Below are positions 1 to 10,233 of a stretch of DNA of 64,000 bases, in pieces. Origin of the DNA: Adiantum capillus-veneris (Eukaryota > Streptophyta > Polypodiopsida > Polypodiales > Pteridaceae); the NCBI GenBank assembly GCA_014529385.2, contig CM043955.1, positions 153,729,640-153,793,639 on the forward strand, read 5' to 3'. Every line of letters starts with the position of its first letter. The first letter of the stretch is position 1. The position numbers and the translations under genes were made by a program. The notes under the pieces are model-generated. The model had not been told where the DNA came from. It saw nothing but the letters and a program-made list of their open reading frames with translations, and searched no databases.

Positions 1-815
1 CCCATTGTGGATTGTAGGACATCTAACCAACCCATGTGATAGGTGTGAACTGTGTATAGGTCGGTTAGAGTTTCCGTTTGTAGTTCATACTCCCAGTTCT
101 CATTTAAGAATGCTCCATCTAGGATTGAGGTGCTAGGGGTGTCCTTTGAGCTAGATGCAATGTTGCTTTCTAGGGGTTGGCCCTTAGCGGTTGCTAAGTC
201 AGGAGCACTCAATTGCTCTCTTATCAAGGATATTGACATAGGGGCTTTCTCTTTTAACTCTCTTTGTTGCTCCGCCTTGCGTAAGCTCTCGATTTCCTTT
301 TCCCTTGCTGCAAGGATATACCATTCAACCTCTTGCACTTCGGCAAGGATTCTACCATCAGGTAATATAACCTCGGAGGGGAATAGCTCTGATGAGTCAA
401 GAGGTGCAGTGAATGAAGTATTCACGTGCACACTCTCTAAGGGCATAGGATCTACGTTCGTCATGAATGGAGAATTTACTTCCACACCCCCCTCATTTAC
501 ATCATTAGCTGCATGTTTGGAGTGAGTGGCTCTACTAAAGGTTTCCTTCAAGTGGCTCAGCACGCTCGGCCCAGACCATGGGCCCATGGCATGCATGTCT
601 TGGCTTGAGCTATCAGGATTAGGCATTGGGAAACCCTCCATGACATCGTAGTCAGAGGAAGAGTCACTAGCCGCTATGTTCGGGTCTTGGTTTGTACTAC
701 CTTGGGTCCTCGCCGAGGGCCCGGAACCTAAGGTAGGTGGATAACGAGAACTCGCGTAAGTCGAAATTGTCTCTAGTTGCTCCGTCTCTAGCACATGACC
801 AGAGCGCAGATGCAT
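1..815 (-). CDS. gag: Family A gypsy gag, N-terminal 271 codons, open to window edge
   Basis: The ATG is at 815-813 and the frame has no stop down to the window edge. The protein starts MHLRSGHVLE, and its homologue in the complete element starts MYLRSGRVLE. Shared blocks include a Ser/Asp-rich stretch (SSSDYDVMEG), ETFSRAT, VNEGG and NENW-Y-L-TETLTDLY. No domain is recognised in this N-terminal part; the Retrotrans_gag core and zinc knuckles should lie further left. The relative at 36,073 has a frameshift after about 88 codons, and this copy does not. It is therefore the least damaged gag of this family in the window. The assignment as gag rests on position after the PBS and leader and on the homologue; its molecular role is inferred from element architecture. 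Confidence 0.8.
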   Translation of the reverse strand, partial: MHLRSGHVLETEQLETISTYASSRYPPTLGSGPSARTQGSTNQDPNIAASDSSSDYDVMEGFPMPNPDSSSQDMHAMGPWSGPSVLSHLKETFSRATHSKHAANDVNEGGVEVNSPFMTNVDPMPLESVHVNTSFTAPLDSSELFPSEVILPDGRILAEVQEVEWYILAAREKEIESLRKAEQQRELKEKAPMSISLIREQLSAPDLATAKGQPLESNIASSSKDTPSTSILDGAFLNENWEYELQTETLTDLYTVHTYHMGWLDVLQSTM

Positions 816-1481
816 GTGCCTTTGGCACCCTACAAGCGTCGGCGAATAACTTCGAAGGTTAACTGCTTACTTTCTTAAGCGTTCGTTTTCACTCGTTTTT
901 TTTATGTTTTTTAATGATCGATTTTTTTATTAAAGTGTGTGATATCTCAAAACGAGTGTATCACTTAGAGGGTCGCGGTGTATCACTTAGAGGTTCAGTC
1001 ACCTGAAGCTCTGTTGGTCCTCAAAAAAGTCAATTTTTAGCTACGTGTGAAGCTAAAATACGTAATTTTAAATGGCGACTGAGGCTTGAGCCTGAGGGTG
1101 AGCTTGGGCTTGGGTCTGGGAGATATTCTCGATCCCGGTCCTACTTTTTTTTTTGGGGGGGATAAGGTCGTCGCGGCCTGTGCGCGAGCACACACACACT
1201 CTACCTACATACTTACAACTAATACACCTACTGTTACACACTAACACACTTCATTAGCTCTAACATATCTACTTCCTACTTACTGTACTTTGCATTGCAT
1301 AGACCTAACAACCTTAATACTAAGACCTTAACACAGAGAAAACACACTAACCTTTCAAAACTTCATTAACAAAGCAGCACAAAATCCTTCTTCTCAACAC
1401 ACACACCTTCCTTCCCTACCTTTTCTACAATTGAAATTGCACCACAAAAGAAGCACAGAGTGCCATTCGAGCTTAGTGTAT
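816..1481 (-). other. 5' leader of the family A element
   Basis: This untranslated leader between PBS and gag includes a conserved hairpin at 1035-1058 (TTTTAGCT stem, 8-base loop). The same hairpin is present at 35,797-35,820 in the other copy. T- and A-rich runs and (CA)n-like stretches around 1190-1260 also match the other leader. No gene is seen. Confidence 0.7.
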
Positions 1482-1503
1482 GGCATTCCCCGGCAAGGCA
1501 CCA
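1482..1503 (-). promoter_or_regulatory. Primer binding site, tRNA-Asp-like
   Basis: Four bases inside the LTR edge, the minus strand reads TGGTGCC then TTGCCGGGGA. Plant gypsy elements of the Athila group use tRNA-Asp with a PBS of the form TGGCGCCGTTGCCGGGGA. This site matches that with one substitution and a two-base deletion. tRNA identity is from established knowledge; the site itself is seen. Confidence 0.65.
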
Positions 1504-1507
1504 AAAA

Positions 1508-1744
1508 TGTGTGCGTCTGTCGCACGTGTCAATGCAAGGAACTTGCCGATACACTGTGTGCAAGCCTTAAATGGCTCCAAGCACACAACAAGCCTAAACT
1601 AGTAAGCTCAAAGATGGTGATGGTGTGTCACTCATTGCTCTATGTTTGCTCTCGTGGAGGATTCCTCACCGCGAAGAAGAAGTAGCCGCCACCACGCCGC
1701 GCTCAACCGCTTCGCTGCTGCCGTGCCGTCGTCACAATGCTCGA

Positions 1745-1816
<72 letters not shown>

Positions 1817-2119
1817 GCGTGACACACAAAGAGGTGAAGAAGAAGAAGATGGAGATGGAGCAATAGCACTCTTCAATTGCACAAATGAAAGAATAAGTGA
1901 ATTTTATGTTTAGTTGACTTTTATATGAGCTTGCCCCATTCACACTTGGGCACCCATGCTTAGCTAACTAATCCCTTGAATGTTCCAGTTAGAGTGCGCC
2001 TCTCATCGGTGATCACTCTTACCCTTTTCCTATTGGACTGACAAGCCCGGTACCTGACTCTACCAAATAAATAATACGGCATCCGTCTTAGGTGATAGGA
2101 ATGTGCATGAGGGTTAACA
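1508..2119 (-). repeat. 5' LTR of family A element (612 bp)
   Basis: On the minus strand it starts TGTTAACCCTCA and ends in CA, and is collinear with the LTRs at 34,683-35,324 and 47,328-47,976. A TATA-like ATATAAAAG lies near 1918-1926. A compound microsatellite lies downstream in the transcribed part. The five bases outside the edge (2120-2124, TGCAT) should be the target duplication, but the partner is off-window. Confidence 0.88.
1748..1813. repeat. Compound (CT)n(CA)n microsatellite inside the LTR
   Basis: About 29 bases of CT alternation run directly into about 37 bases of CA alternation. The array lies at the same LTR position as those at 35,005-35,083 and 47,650-47,735, and its length and composition account for much of the LTR length difference. 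Confidence 0.95.
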
Positions 2120-3753
2120 TGCATGTGGCCCTAATTGAAGCATCCTTTGGAAATCTTGAACACTGCATCTTACCCAAAATAAATCCTTTACAAACATGTT
2201 TCATAGGTGCTTCAAGAGGCGGCAAAGAAGCAAGCATATAAAATTTTTGTAAACATAGCAAACTGGCAAAATTCAGATGTCCAAAACATGCATGCCAAAG
2301 TTTTTCATTTGAAATAGCCTTAAAATCCACAACTTCATTTGAAAAATTTTGCCCACGCTTCTCATACAAAGTGAGATTATACAGCCCACTACATAAAATG
2401 CTAGATGCAACAATTTCATCACCAAAACTAAGATAACCTATTGTACATCTGTCATCCACAAATTTGACTACAAGACTAAGTCTAGCAAGTGGAAGTACAA
2501 AAAAAGATTCTTCTTGATCCCAGGTATATACAATGCATCAACAAGTGTGAAAGAACTTCTATTTGAAGTAGTAAGCACAATCTTTCCAACTCCCTGAACT
2601 AGAAGAAGTATTGTTGGCACAAGTGACTGAATTCCCATGAGGGATAGACTCAAGAGAGATAAACAAATCACGATGTGAGGTAATGTGCTTTGTAGCACCA
2701 CTATCAAAATACCACACATGTGAATCTGTAGCAATTGACATGCATACATCATGGACAGAAGGATCATAAATGGACTTTGCACTAAAAGCCCATTCTGCAT
2801 CAACATCAACATCATTGTCTCCTTTCATAGAATACTCAACAATATCCACATTTGTAGTGGAACCATCATTTATAGTGCAGCCAGCCTCTTTCTTCTTAGC
2901 ATCTTTGGCCTTCAACTTAGGACACTACTTGATCAAGTGATTATTAGCTTTACAATAGTGGCAACGCATCTTCTTTTTGCCCTTTTCACCAAAATTCCCA
3001 AACAAATTGCTGCTAGCAAAAGAATTAGGAACAAGTGATTTACCACTCATAGAAGAACCATGAGAAGTGACTACATTGTTGTAGCCATCTTTTCTTTCAG
3101 AAATAATAAAGGATTGTTCAATTGCATGTTGTCTAGTCATGTTTTTTTTTGGAAAGTGACTCTTGCAATAGCAATGTGCATAATGCATCAAACTTGAACA
3201 CTTCTAGATTTCCTTAATCATAAGTCTCCAAGTGCTAGCAAAAGTCTGGTAAGAATCTGGCAAAGCATCAAGAATAGTCTGCACAAAGGAATTGTCAAAA
3301 ATGACTTTGCCTGCAAAAATAAGCTTCTCATTGATATCCTTGAAAGGAAACTGTCCATATCATCTTCCTTATGCATAATCTTCAACTACAACTATTTACG
3401 TAGCAATGCAATTTTTGCCTCATTGCGACTTGCATAAAGACAAGCTAGAATATCCCAAGCCTATTTTGCAAAAAAAAAAAAATGAGTCTGAGGAGTAATA
3501 GTGCGCTTCCAAAAAACACAATCAATGCGTGAGCCTGCACATGTTTTACATCCCAATGACCTGGCTCAATTGTACCTCAATATTGCATACATCCTTGAAA
3601 CCAAGATGTACATCAATGCCCTACACAATATTCCAAACCCCCTTTGACACAAGGACATGTTGCATCATATAAGCCCACATAGGGTAATTGTCCCCATCCA
3701 ATCTATCCTCAGTAGGCGAACATCTTGAACACATCTGTGTTGTTGTCAGCCAT
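2120..3753 (-). pseudogene. Copia 1 gag-pro-GAG_pre-integrase, decayed
   Basis: The start is the ATG at 3753-3751, giving a gag with DGDNYPMWAYMMQHVLVSKG, typical of UBN2/Retrotran_gag-type copia capsids. A CCHC zinc knuckle begins CHYCKANNHL (near 2940-2975). Its last Cys is not seen because TAG interrupts there, where copia 2 reads INQCPKL. The protease keeps its Asp in WYFDSGATKHITS (near 2700), and the GAG-pre-integrase HxxxH-CxxC region follows (LWHACFGHLNF, KHVCKGFILGK). Frameshifts and stops separate these blocks. One CxxC is degraded: CKGF where copia 2 has CKGC. The protease Asp is intact here, unlike copia 2. Confidence 0.85.
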
Positions 3754-4100
3754 GGTAAATGTTGCACCAGATGTGAAAACTTTTTGAAAAGAGGAGAATT
3801 GAAGCGGGAACAACACGTGCTATATAGCACAAATTGTAGAATATGGTAAGAGACTTGTTATGCAAAAAACGCCACTTACAGAATTTCTGCACAAAATAAC
3901 AAAATAGCCTACATAGTACTGCCTATAGTGGAAACAGAGGTGAAATGAGCCCGAATCAAAAATCTGAGCAAGCTATTCTCTACAAGCTCTCCCAAAACAT
4001 TTCTTGAGCTACAGAAGCTCACCAAAGCTCACAGAACTCAAAGAAAGTGAGCAGGTGTGTGCTAGAGCTGTTGGCGACTAAGCCCGAGAGGACACAACCT

Positions 4101-4112
4101 GCTCTGATAGTA
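4101..4112 (-). promoter_or_regulatory. Copia 1 primer binding site, initiator tRNA-Met-like
   Basis: The minus strand reads TACTATCAGAGC two bases inside the LTR. The canonical plant initiator tRNA-Met PBS is TGGTATCAGAGC. Two mismatches suggest age. Confidence 0.7.
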
Positions 4113-4114
4113 TT

Positions 4115-4342
4115 TGTTGAAATTAGGGTTTCAAGAAAACACACATGGCTTGGAGAAGACAAAGGAAGCTCAAGGAACACAACAAAGAGTGTATTATTTA
4201 GTGTGCAATGGAAAGATGAATAGACCTACAATGATGGGCATATAAACAATGCATGGGGGAAAAAACCTCCTAGTGAGGGAAAAAATGCCCCGACGGTCCT
4301 AAGTGTGTTCACACACATCACTACCACATGTATATGGTAGCA
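4115..4342 (-). repeat. Copia 1 5' LTR (228 bp)
   Basis: It matches both copia 2 LTRs (8434-8660 and 13,272-13,495). The minus strand starts TGCTACCATATACATG and ends TTTCAACA. It carries the conserved block that reads CACACACATCACTACCACATG on the opposite strand in each copy. Confidence 0.88.
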
Positions 4343-6074
4343 ATTTTTGTAACATTTGGACTTTTTTTGAGAGCTTTTGGTGGATTGATTGAAAGAGCAC
4401 CCACCTGGCTAGACACTTAGCCGGACACCACATTTGTACTCTATTATTTTTTTGAGCTATTGTTGCTACACTGTGTACAAATCCTGATTTCAATATAGTA
4501 GGTTAAATTTTTGAGTTGTAATTCTTTCATGATATGTGTAAAATCCCATATGAGCTGGCCACTAGCCATTTAGAAAGCCCTAGGTATAAAGATCAATAAC
4601 TATAATATAGAAGGAGGCTTATCTTTTGAAGAGAAAAGAGTTCTACTATACTACGCTCATACTTCATCTACAACTTGTAGTCGACTTTTCTAATGATTGG
4701 GTGACCTATTTTCAATTCCAAAACTTGCATTGTGTTCATCTTTCCATGCTCTTTCATTCAAGTGTAATCATTGTCAGTTTTGTTGAGGTTCATTACTACG
4801 TGTTAGTGAGCCTAATCTACATACTTGAGTGCTTAAATCAATGTTTTCAATGATGTTTTAACCATAGGAGAGTGTTCCTAGACCATAGTGCAACCTTTCT
4901 AGATAGTTCTATTGCAATTTTCAGGACCTTGATCATGATGTATCATGATTTTGGTACCTTGTCAGATTGCGACCAAACTTGAGAGGATAGTGTCTTTAGG
5001 TGTCTTAGACCTCTCCTAAAGTTTCATTGCATTTTGACTTCATTTGAGTGCACAAATGGCATGCTGACCTAGAGCAGTGAGAAGGAACATAGACAAATTT
5101 TCCAATCATTGAGTGGTGGTTTGCTTGTTAGGTTCACTTCTTGAAATTAATAACCTCAAAGAGTCTCAACTATCACCGGACAACTCCAATATTGATCTTT
5201 TGCACAAGTCAAAGCATGCAATATGGGCGGTAGGTGGACCATCATTGGCACTTGGAATTCAGAGAATGAGAAAATAGAGACCGACATCAAGCTCAATGGG
5301 AAAATAAAGCCTAGGAATAAGGACACCTTGTCAGAGTTCCAAACCACAATGGATGAAGACAATGATAATGAAGAAAATTTTACCATACCACTAGTGAAAA
5401 TCAAGCATAGATCAATCGACCAAAAGGCCAAATTCCAATCTCAAATGCTTAGAGATCTATGAGAGTGGCACAAAAGAGGAGAGAAGAAAGAAGACAAAAT
5501 ATGGTTGAGGAAAAGAAAAAGGTAGAAGTAGAAGGGGATGATGTGGATGATGAAGAAGAAGATAATTAGGACAAGCTGCTAGAACAAAGAAAAGTGAAAA
5601 GGTTAGAAAAAAAAAGCAGTACAAGAGGAGTACAACAACAGATAAGGTGGAGCTAGTTGGAACCATGCAACAACACATCCACAAAGTTTTCAAGTGGAAA
5701 GTGGAGTAGAGAGCTCAAGAGGAGTCCAAGAAGCAAAAGATTGATGATCTTGAATCCTCATATGGCCCTTAAAGGGCAAAGACAAAGATAACAAGGAACC
5801 ACCAAGGGAGGAGACGGATGTGGAGCCCATAGAGATCCATACAAAAACCATGCCACCTCTCTCCCCCAAGGCAACTACCACTCCTCTTGTCGACAACACC
5901 AAGAATGAAGCGGATAAGCATGCAAAAATACAAGAACATTTACCTTGAGAGCAACCCATTGTTGAACAAAAAGAGAAAGAGGACAAGGGAAAAGAAGCTA
6001 CACAATGTTCTTTTGCTCCTAAATTGGAGTGTGCCAGAGATGTCAATTTTCTTCACTTTCTTCCTATTCTAAAC
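4343..6074. other. Unassigned stretch with degenerate coding on + strand
   Basis: No convincing gene is present. A 79-codon plus-strand ORF at 5223-5462 and the following Lys/Glu-rich frames to about 5700 look like decayed coding DNA. There is no recognisable domain. The stretch ends in a polypurine tract (6075-6095) before an LTR-like sequence, so it may be the 3' internal region of a worn plus-strand LTR element. Confidence 0.4.
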
Positions 6075-6381
6075 CTTAAGGGGAGGATTATAAAGTGTGA
6101 GTTTTGTCCTAAAGTGTGAGTCAAGGAAAGAACATTGGATTTATCCCACATGCAGTGATGAAAGGCTATAGAGCTACTTAAAGCTCATTTCATGAATGAA
6201 TAAACACGTCTATTTTACATTACATCTCCCTTGTTTATGGTGAGTTTGTGATGGCTTAGAGAATACTCAAGATCATGTTTATAAGTCCAAGTTAATTGAT
6301 CTTGGAACCTGAGTCTCTTGAGTGATAATCTAGCCAACACACACTCACTTGTGTGCACCCATCAGGTGGTATTAGAGCACC
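6075..6381 (+). repeat. Possible PPT - LTR - PBS relic
   Basis: A purine-rich tract (TTAAGGGGAGGATTATAAAG) is followed by a TG...CA-bounded segment, 6096-6364, starting TGTGAGTTTTG and ending CACCCATCA. Directly after it, GGTGGTATTAGAGC resembles the initiator tRNA-Met PBS with one mismatch in its core. PPT and PBS flanking one LTR is the arrangement expected where two elements share an LTR. No second LTR is seen in the window, so the call is tentative. Confidence 0.35.
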
Positions 6382-6667
6382 AATATATGCTAGTTAGATT
6401 CATTGTTATGCTTTTGTGATTAGCATTCTGCTATTAGTATTCACTAATCTTATTTTACATTTTGGCTTAATAAACCCAATCCCAATCACCATTAGGGCAC
6501 GAACATGCTCCACTACCCTTTGGTGATTAGGTGAAGGGGAACTTGTAATTATCATTGGTTATAAGTGCAATTTCTTGATTAATTTGCATTTCATGCTCAT
6601 CTTTTTTGCCTACTTTATGTTAATAAAATTCTCATAATTGTCATCACCTCTTCAACGAGTGTGTGTG

Positions 6668-6897
6668 CCCGGGTAGGTCACCTAATAAAAAATGTAACCT
6701 ATCACGTGAGTTCAACAGAAGGGTATTCAAAGTTCTTGAAACTTACAAAAATATATATACAGAAGGACATTACTTTTTCAAATTTGAAAAAAACTTACAG
6801 ACTTTAAAAGAAAAGGGTACATTATATTCCTAACAAAATTCACAAATAAGGGGTTTTCAAACATGTCTTGAACGCACGACATAGTGAACCCCCCGAG
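6668..6897 (+). mobile_element. MITE copy 1 (230 bp), 8-bp TSD TGTGTGTG
   Basis: The ends are CCCGGGTAGGTCAC and, inverted, CTCGGGGGGTTCAC. The imperfect terminal inverted repeats extend about 45 bp and include ATCACGTG(A/C)GTTCAA at both ends. The flanks are TGTGTGTG at 6660-6667 and 6898-6905; that duplication sits in a GT repeat, so this copy alone would not prove its size. It has no coding capacity. It is homologous, in inverse orientation, to 14,422-14,670. Confidence 0.85.
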
Positions 6898-7289
6898 TGT
6901 GTGTGTGTCCCGAGAGCTCTCATTTGAACCTATACATGCCAAATTTGAGTTAGGTCTCAAGAAGGAATACCCAAAACTAAGTTTTGCTTAATTGAACTTA
7001 CACTCTAGAATCTCTGCCTGCAGAACTTCAATTTGTATATGTATATGTGTGTGTGCATTCAATGCCCACTTTGTGTTTGAACTCCAACTAAGTCCAACGA
7101 CGGTCTCACTTTGGTGGAAACCCATGTAAAGCTAAGCAAAGGTCACCAAAAGGGGCGCTCACACACGAGTAGCCACCCATGGGGTGGATTTGAAGGCAGC
7201 GGAAAATTCCATTGCATTCAAATTTTGGGTTTGACCGGGACCAACTGTGATTACCCCCACCCCCGCACGTCCGATGGTTGCTACCCCGC
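6898..7289. other. No gene seen
   Basis: Contains a short GT tract and unassigned sequence. A 93-codon plus-strand ORF at 7111-7392 has no recognisable features and its end overlaps the gag relic on the other strand. Confidence 0.4.
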
Positions 7290-8433
7290 TACCTTAAAGC
7301 CTTATGCAGGTACTAGCCTCCAACCTGTTCTTGCAGTACATTTGGACTGTGGTTTGTGGTTCTTCTTCCCTGGTCATCCAATGATCTTATAACAAAATTC
7401 CAATCCTCAGGTGGTAGACCCCCTCTTTGAGAGTCTTGCACTTCCTTGAGTGCCCCTGTCCTTCCTACTTTTTGATCTTTCCAGTTCAAATTGTCTGGGT
7501 TGTCCATTTCTTCTAAGATGGATTTTCCAATCTTAGCCTTTGCCCTAGTAACCACCATGACATCAATACATCCACTGAGTTCTAGAATATCCTCAAATAG
7601 GATACACGCCATGCAGTCACAATTATAATGCCTAGGTGTTTATTGAGTCAGGTTGCTCTCCTGCACCTACTGATCAGTTTACTGTTTCTCTTTGGGAAAC
7701 TCTGCTTTTTTCTTAATCCATTCTTGCTCAGTCCATGTTTCTTCAGTCCACTCTTCCAAAATCACTAAATTAGCCTGATCTAAGGTCTTTGCTGCTGTTG
7801 TGGTGAAAGTGGTTGATTTTGTTCTGGAGGTCGTTTATTATTGTTATTGGTGTACCTGATAATAGGGATTCCCCTATTATTTCTATGTCTACACCAAAGT
7901 TCACAATCAGGTACTTGCATGTGTCCCATGACCCCACAATGATTGCATGGTGATTGTTGCATATTGTTCTGATTCCTATTTTGATATCCCCAATTATTGG
8001 GATTCTAGAGCCTTCTTTGAGGTGCAGGTCCCTGATATCTCTTGTTAGCACCCTGAGGAGCTACCACATTTGCAACTGCCTCCCTCATTTTTTGAGTAAT
8101 GTACTCAGGTCTTCTTCCTCTGAAATCTGGATTATAGTAACAATTTTCGTATTCATGATCAAATCTTTGACAAACCTGGCAATATGGTTTTCCTGACATT
8201 CCAAACTGATTCATACCAATTGTCTGCAATTTTTCCTGAATGATTTTATTAACTACATCTGTAGTTACTGCTTCCTTTCATTACTATGCTTACTCTTATC
8301 TTTCTTTTGCATCTTCTTCTTTTCTGACCAATCTTCCTCCTCATCACTATCAGTGTCAACTTTAGTATCCTGACCTGAATCATCAGTTTTTGACTCTGAC
8401 TCTTTTGACTCTAAGTCTAAACCCTCATTCTTT
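7290..8433 (-). pseudogene. Gypsy gag, 3' half (zinc-knuckle region), interrupted by copia 2
   Basis: The minus-strand frames include a Cys/His cluster (YCQVCQRFDHEYENC near 8180), a second one (CNHCGVMGHMQVPDC near 7940), a Gln/Asn-rich linker, and VMVVTRAKAKIGK (near 7550). The last resembles the VVTRAQAK-type junction just ahead of protease in plant gypsy polyproteins. Several frameshifts separate them. The 5' half continues at 13,496-14,052 on the other side of copia 2. The coding sense (EIKEKKKK running into GLDLESKESES) joins across the insertion. Confidence 0.7.
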
Positions 8434-8660
8434 TGTTGGAATTAGGGTTGCAAAAAAATGCACACAGCTTGGAGAAGATGAAGGAAGCTCAAGGCACACA
8501 ATAGAGAGTATGTTACTTAGTGTGCAATGGGAAGATAGATAGCCCTAGAGTGATGGGCGTATATACAATGCTCGGGGGAAAAAACCTCCTAAAGAGGGAA
8601 AAAATGCCCTGGCGGTCCTAGTGTGTTCACACACATCACTACCACATGTCTATGGTAACA
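8434..8660 (-). repeat. Copia 2 3' LTR (227 bp)
   Basis: The minus strand starts TGTTACCATAGACATG and ends TTCCAACA. It is near-identical to 13,272-13,495. The adjacent G-run on the minus strand (8661-8673) is the polypurine tract. Confidence 0.9.
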
Positions 8661-8735
8661 AATCCCCCCTGGAGTGATGCGGTGAACAAGAGCTAGCACA
8701 TGAGTAAAGGGAAGTGCCATGCCCTGAGGACATGA

Positions 8736-10218
8736 TCAGTCCACAAAGGGGAGTAATCCCAAAGCTTTGCGGAAAGCTTCAAGCTTCTCACGAGACAATG
8801 CCTTTGTGAAAATATATGCAGGGTTGTCCTGTGTTGGCACATAAGCCAAGCTGATCTCTCCTGCTGAGAACCTCTCCCTAACATAGTGGTAATGCACCTC
8901 AATGTGCTTTGTGCGAGCATGAAAAACTGGGTTCCTTGCAACTGCCATTGCGCTCTGTCTGTCAGTGTAGATAGTGTTGGCAGTGTCCTGTCCAACACCC
9001 AAATCAGCCATAAGGTGTCTAAGCCATACACACTCAACCGTAGCTGTGAAGACTGCCCTGTATTCAGCCTCACAACTCGAAGTGGCCACAGTAGGTTGCT
9101 TCTTGTTCAACCATGATAGCATGAAACAAAAATCACTTGTAAACACTCGCGTGTCAAAACAACCAGCCCAATATGAGTCCGCAAAAGCATGTAAATCTGG
9201 TAGCAACGATCCCCCCTTGGGATAAAACAAGCCAAGATTTAAAGTGCCACTAAGGTAGCGAAAAATACTCTTGACAGCTTGCCAATTCTTACACCCTGGG
9301 CTATGCATAAATTTGCTGACCTGTGAGACTGCAAACTGAATATCACGCCTCGTGTTGCATACATAAATGAGGTAGCCAACAACAGTTTGATAAAGAGTGA
9401 CATTAGCAGGATCGCCAACATCATGTAGACTCAACTTCAAACCTATTTCCATGGGAGTGGCAATAGGTTTGCAATCCTCAAGTCCAAACTTACATAGCAA
9501 TGTCTCTATGTAACTTTTTTGACACAAGGCAATACCATCATCACACTTCTTAAACTGTATACCCAAGTAATGATGCAATAGCCCCAAATCTTTCATCTTA
9601 AAATTAGACTTTCAAATCAGCCTTAAATTCAGTAATATGTCTCTCATTTGGTCCAGTGATCAGCAAATCATCGACATAAAGAAGCACAATGAGAAGTACA
9701 TCATCCTGACGCTTTACATACAATGTGCTTTCTGCTGGATTGTTACAAAAGCCTCGTTTGACCAAATGAGTGTCAACTTTCTCATACCAAAATGGAGGAG
9801 ATTGCTTCAACCCATACAAAGCCTTCTTACATCTGCAGACTTTGTCCTCTTGTCCTTTTATGAAAAAACCGCGAGGCTGTGTTATATAAACTTCCTCAAA
9901 TATGTCACCATTCAAGAAAGCAGTAACAATGTCTGATTGATGTACATCCCAACCAAAATGAGCTGCCAATGCACATAGAAAATGCACAGTAGTCATACAA
10001 CAAGTGGGAGAAAAAGTCTCTTCATAATCTATGCCTTTTTGTTGTGCATAACCCTTTGCAACAAGTCGAGCCTTGTGGCGATCAATCTCACCATCCAGCT
10101 TACGTTTCAACTTATAAACCCACTTCGTACCAATGGCCTTTTTTCGAGGAGGCAAATCACATAAAGTCCATGTGTCATTTTTTAGAAGTGCATCATATTT
10201 TGATTGCATGCTAGCCAT
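8736..10218 (-). pseudogene. Copia 2 reverse transcriptase and RNase H (one frameshift)
   Basis: The RT block (10,218-9604) opens with MASMQSKYDALLKNDTW and carries KWVYKLKRKLDG, KARLVAKGYAQ, SDIVTAFLNGD (first catalytic Asp) and YVDDLLI (YVDD box). After a +1 or -1 slip near 9600 the frame continues as KMKDLGLLHHYLGI. It runs through the connection and the Ty1-type RNase H: ADSYWAG (Asp), SSCEAEYRA (Glu), YTDRQSA (Asp; usually TDNQSA), then HIEVHYHYVRE. It stops at about 8736, just before the PPT. The enzyme would make cDNA from the element RNA in cytoplasmic particles. All catalytic carboxylates I can place are present; the damage is the frameshift. Confidence 0.9.
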
Positions 10219-10233
10219 CCAATTTTTTGAATT

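Larger units (their letters stand above)
1..2119 (-). mobile_element. Ty3/gypsy family A element, 5' part (LTR, PBS, leader, gag), cut by window edge
   Basis: Read on the minus strand this is an LTR (1508-2119), a primer binding site, a leader and the start of gag. It aligns with the complete element at 34,683-47,976 in LTR, leader hairpin and gag, so the family assignment is direct. The right LTR edge at 2119 abuts copia gag-pol sequence. The undisturbed copia 2 copy continues through the equivalent point (about 11,298-11,302), so this is a nested insertion. The rest of the element lies beyond position 1. Confidence 0.9.
2120..4342 (-). mobile_element. Ty1/copia element 1, 5' part, interrupted by the family A insertion
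   Basis: The order on the minus strand is 5' LTR (4115-4342), PBS, gag, protease, and the GAG-pre-integrase region up to 2120. It is closely related to the full copia element at 8434-13,495 over its entire length. The remainder (integrase, RT, 3' LTR) would be on the far side of the gypsy insertion, off-window. Confidence 0.9.

Noticed and set aside
52-525. 157-codon plus-strand ORF
   Set aside because: It is the antisense of the open family A gag on the minus strand.
1632-1943. Minus-strand ORF with Cys-Val and Arg-Glu repeats (and others like it at 14,657-15,442 and 47,505-47,852)
   Set aside because: Translations of dinucleotide microsatellites within LTRs or between them.
8693-9225. Alternative-frame ORFs over copia RNase H
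   Set aside because: Shadows of the real minus-strand RT-RNase H frame, which has all the motifs.
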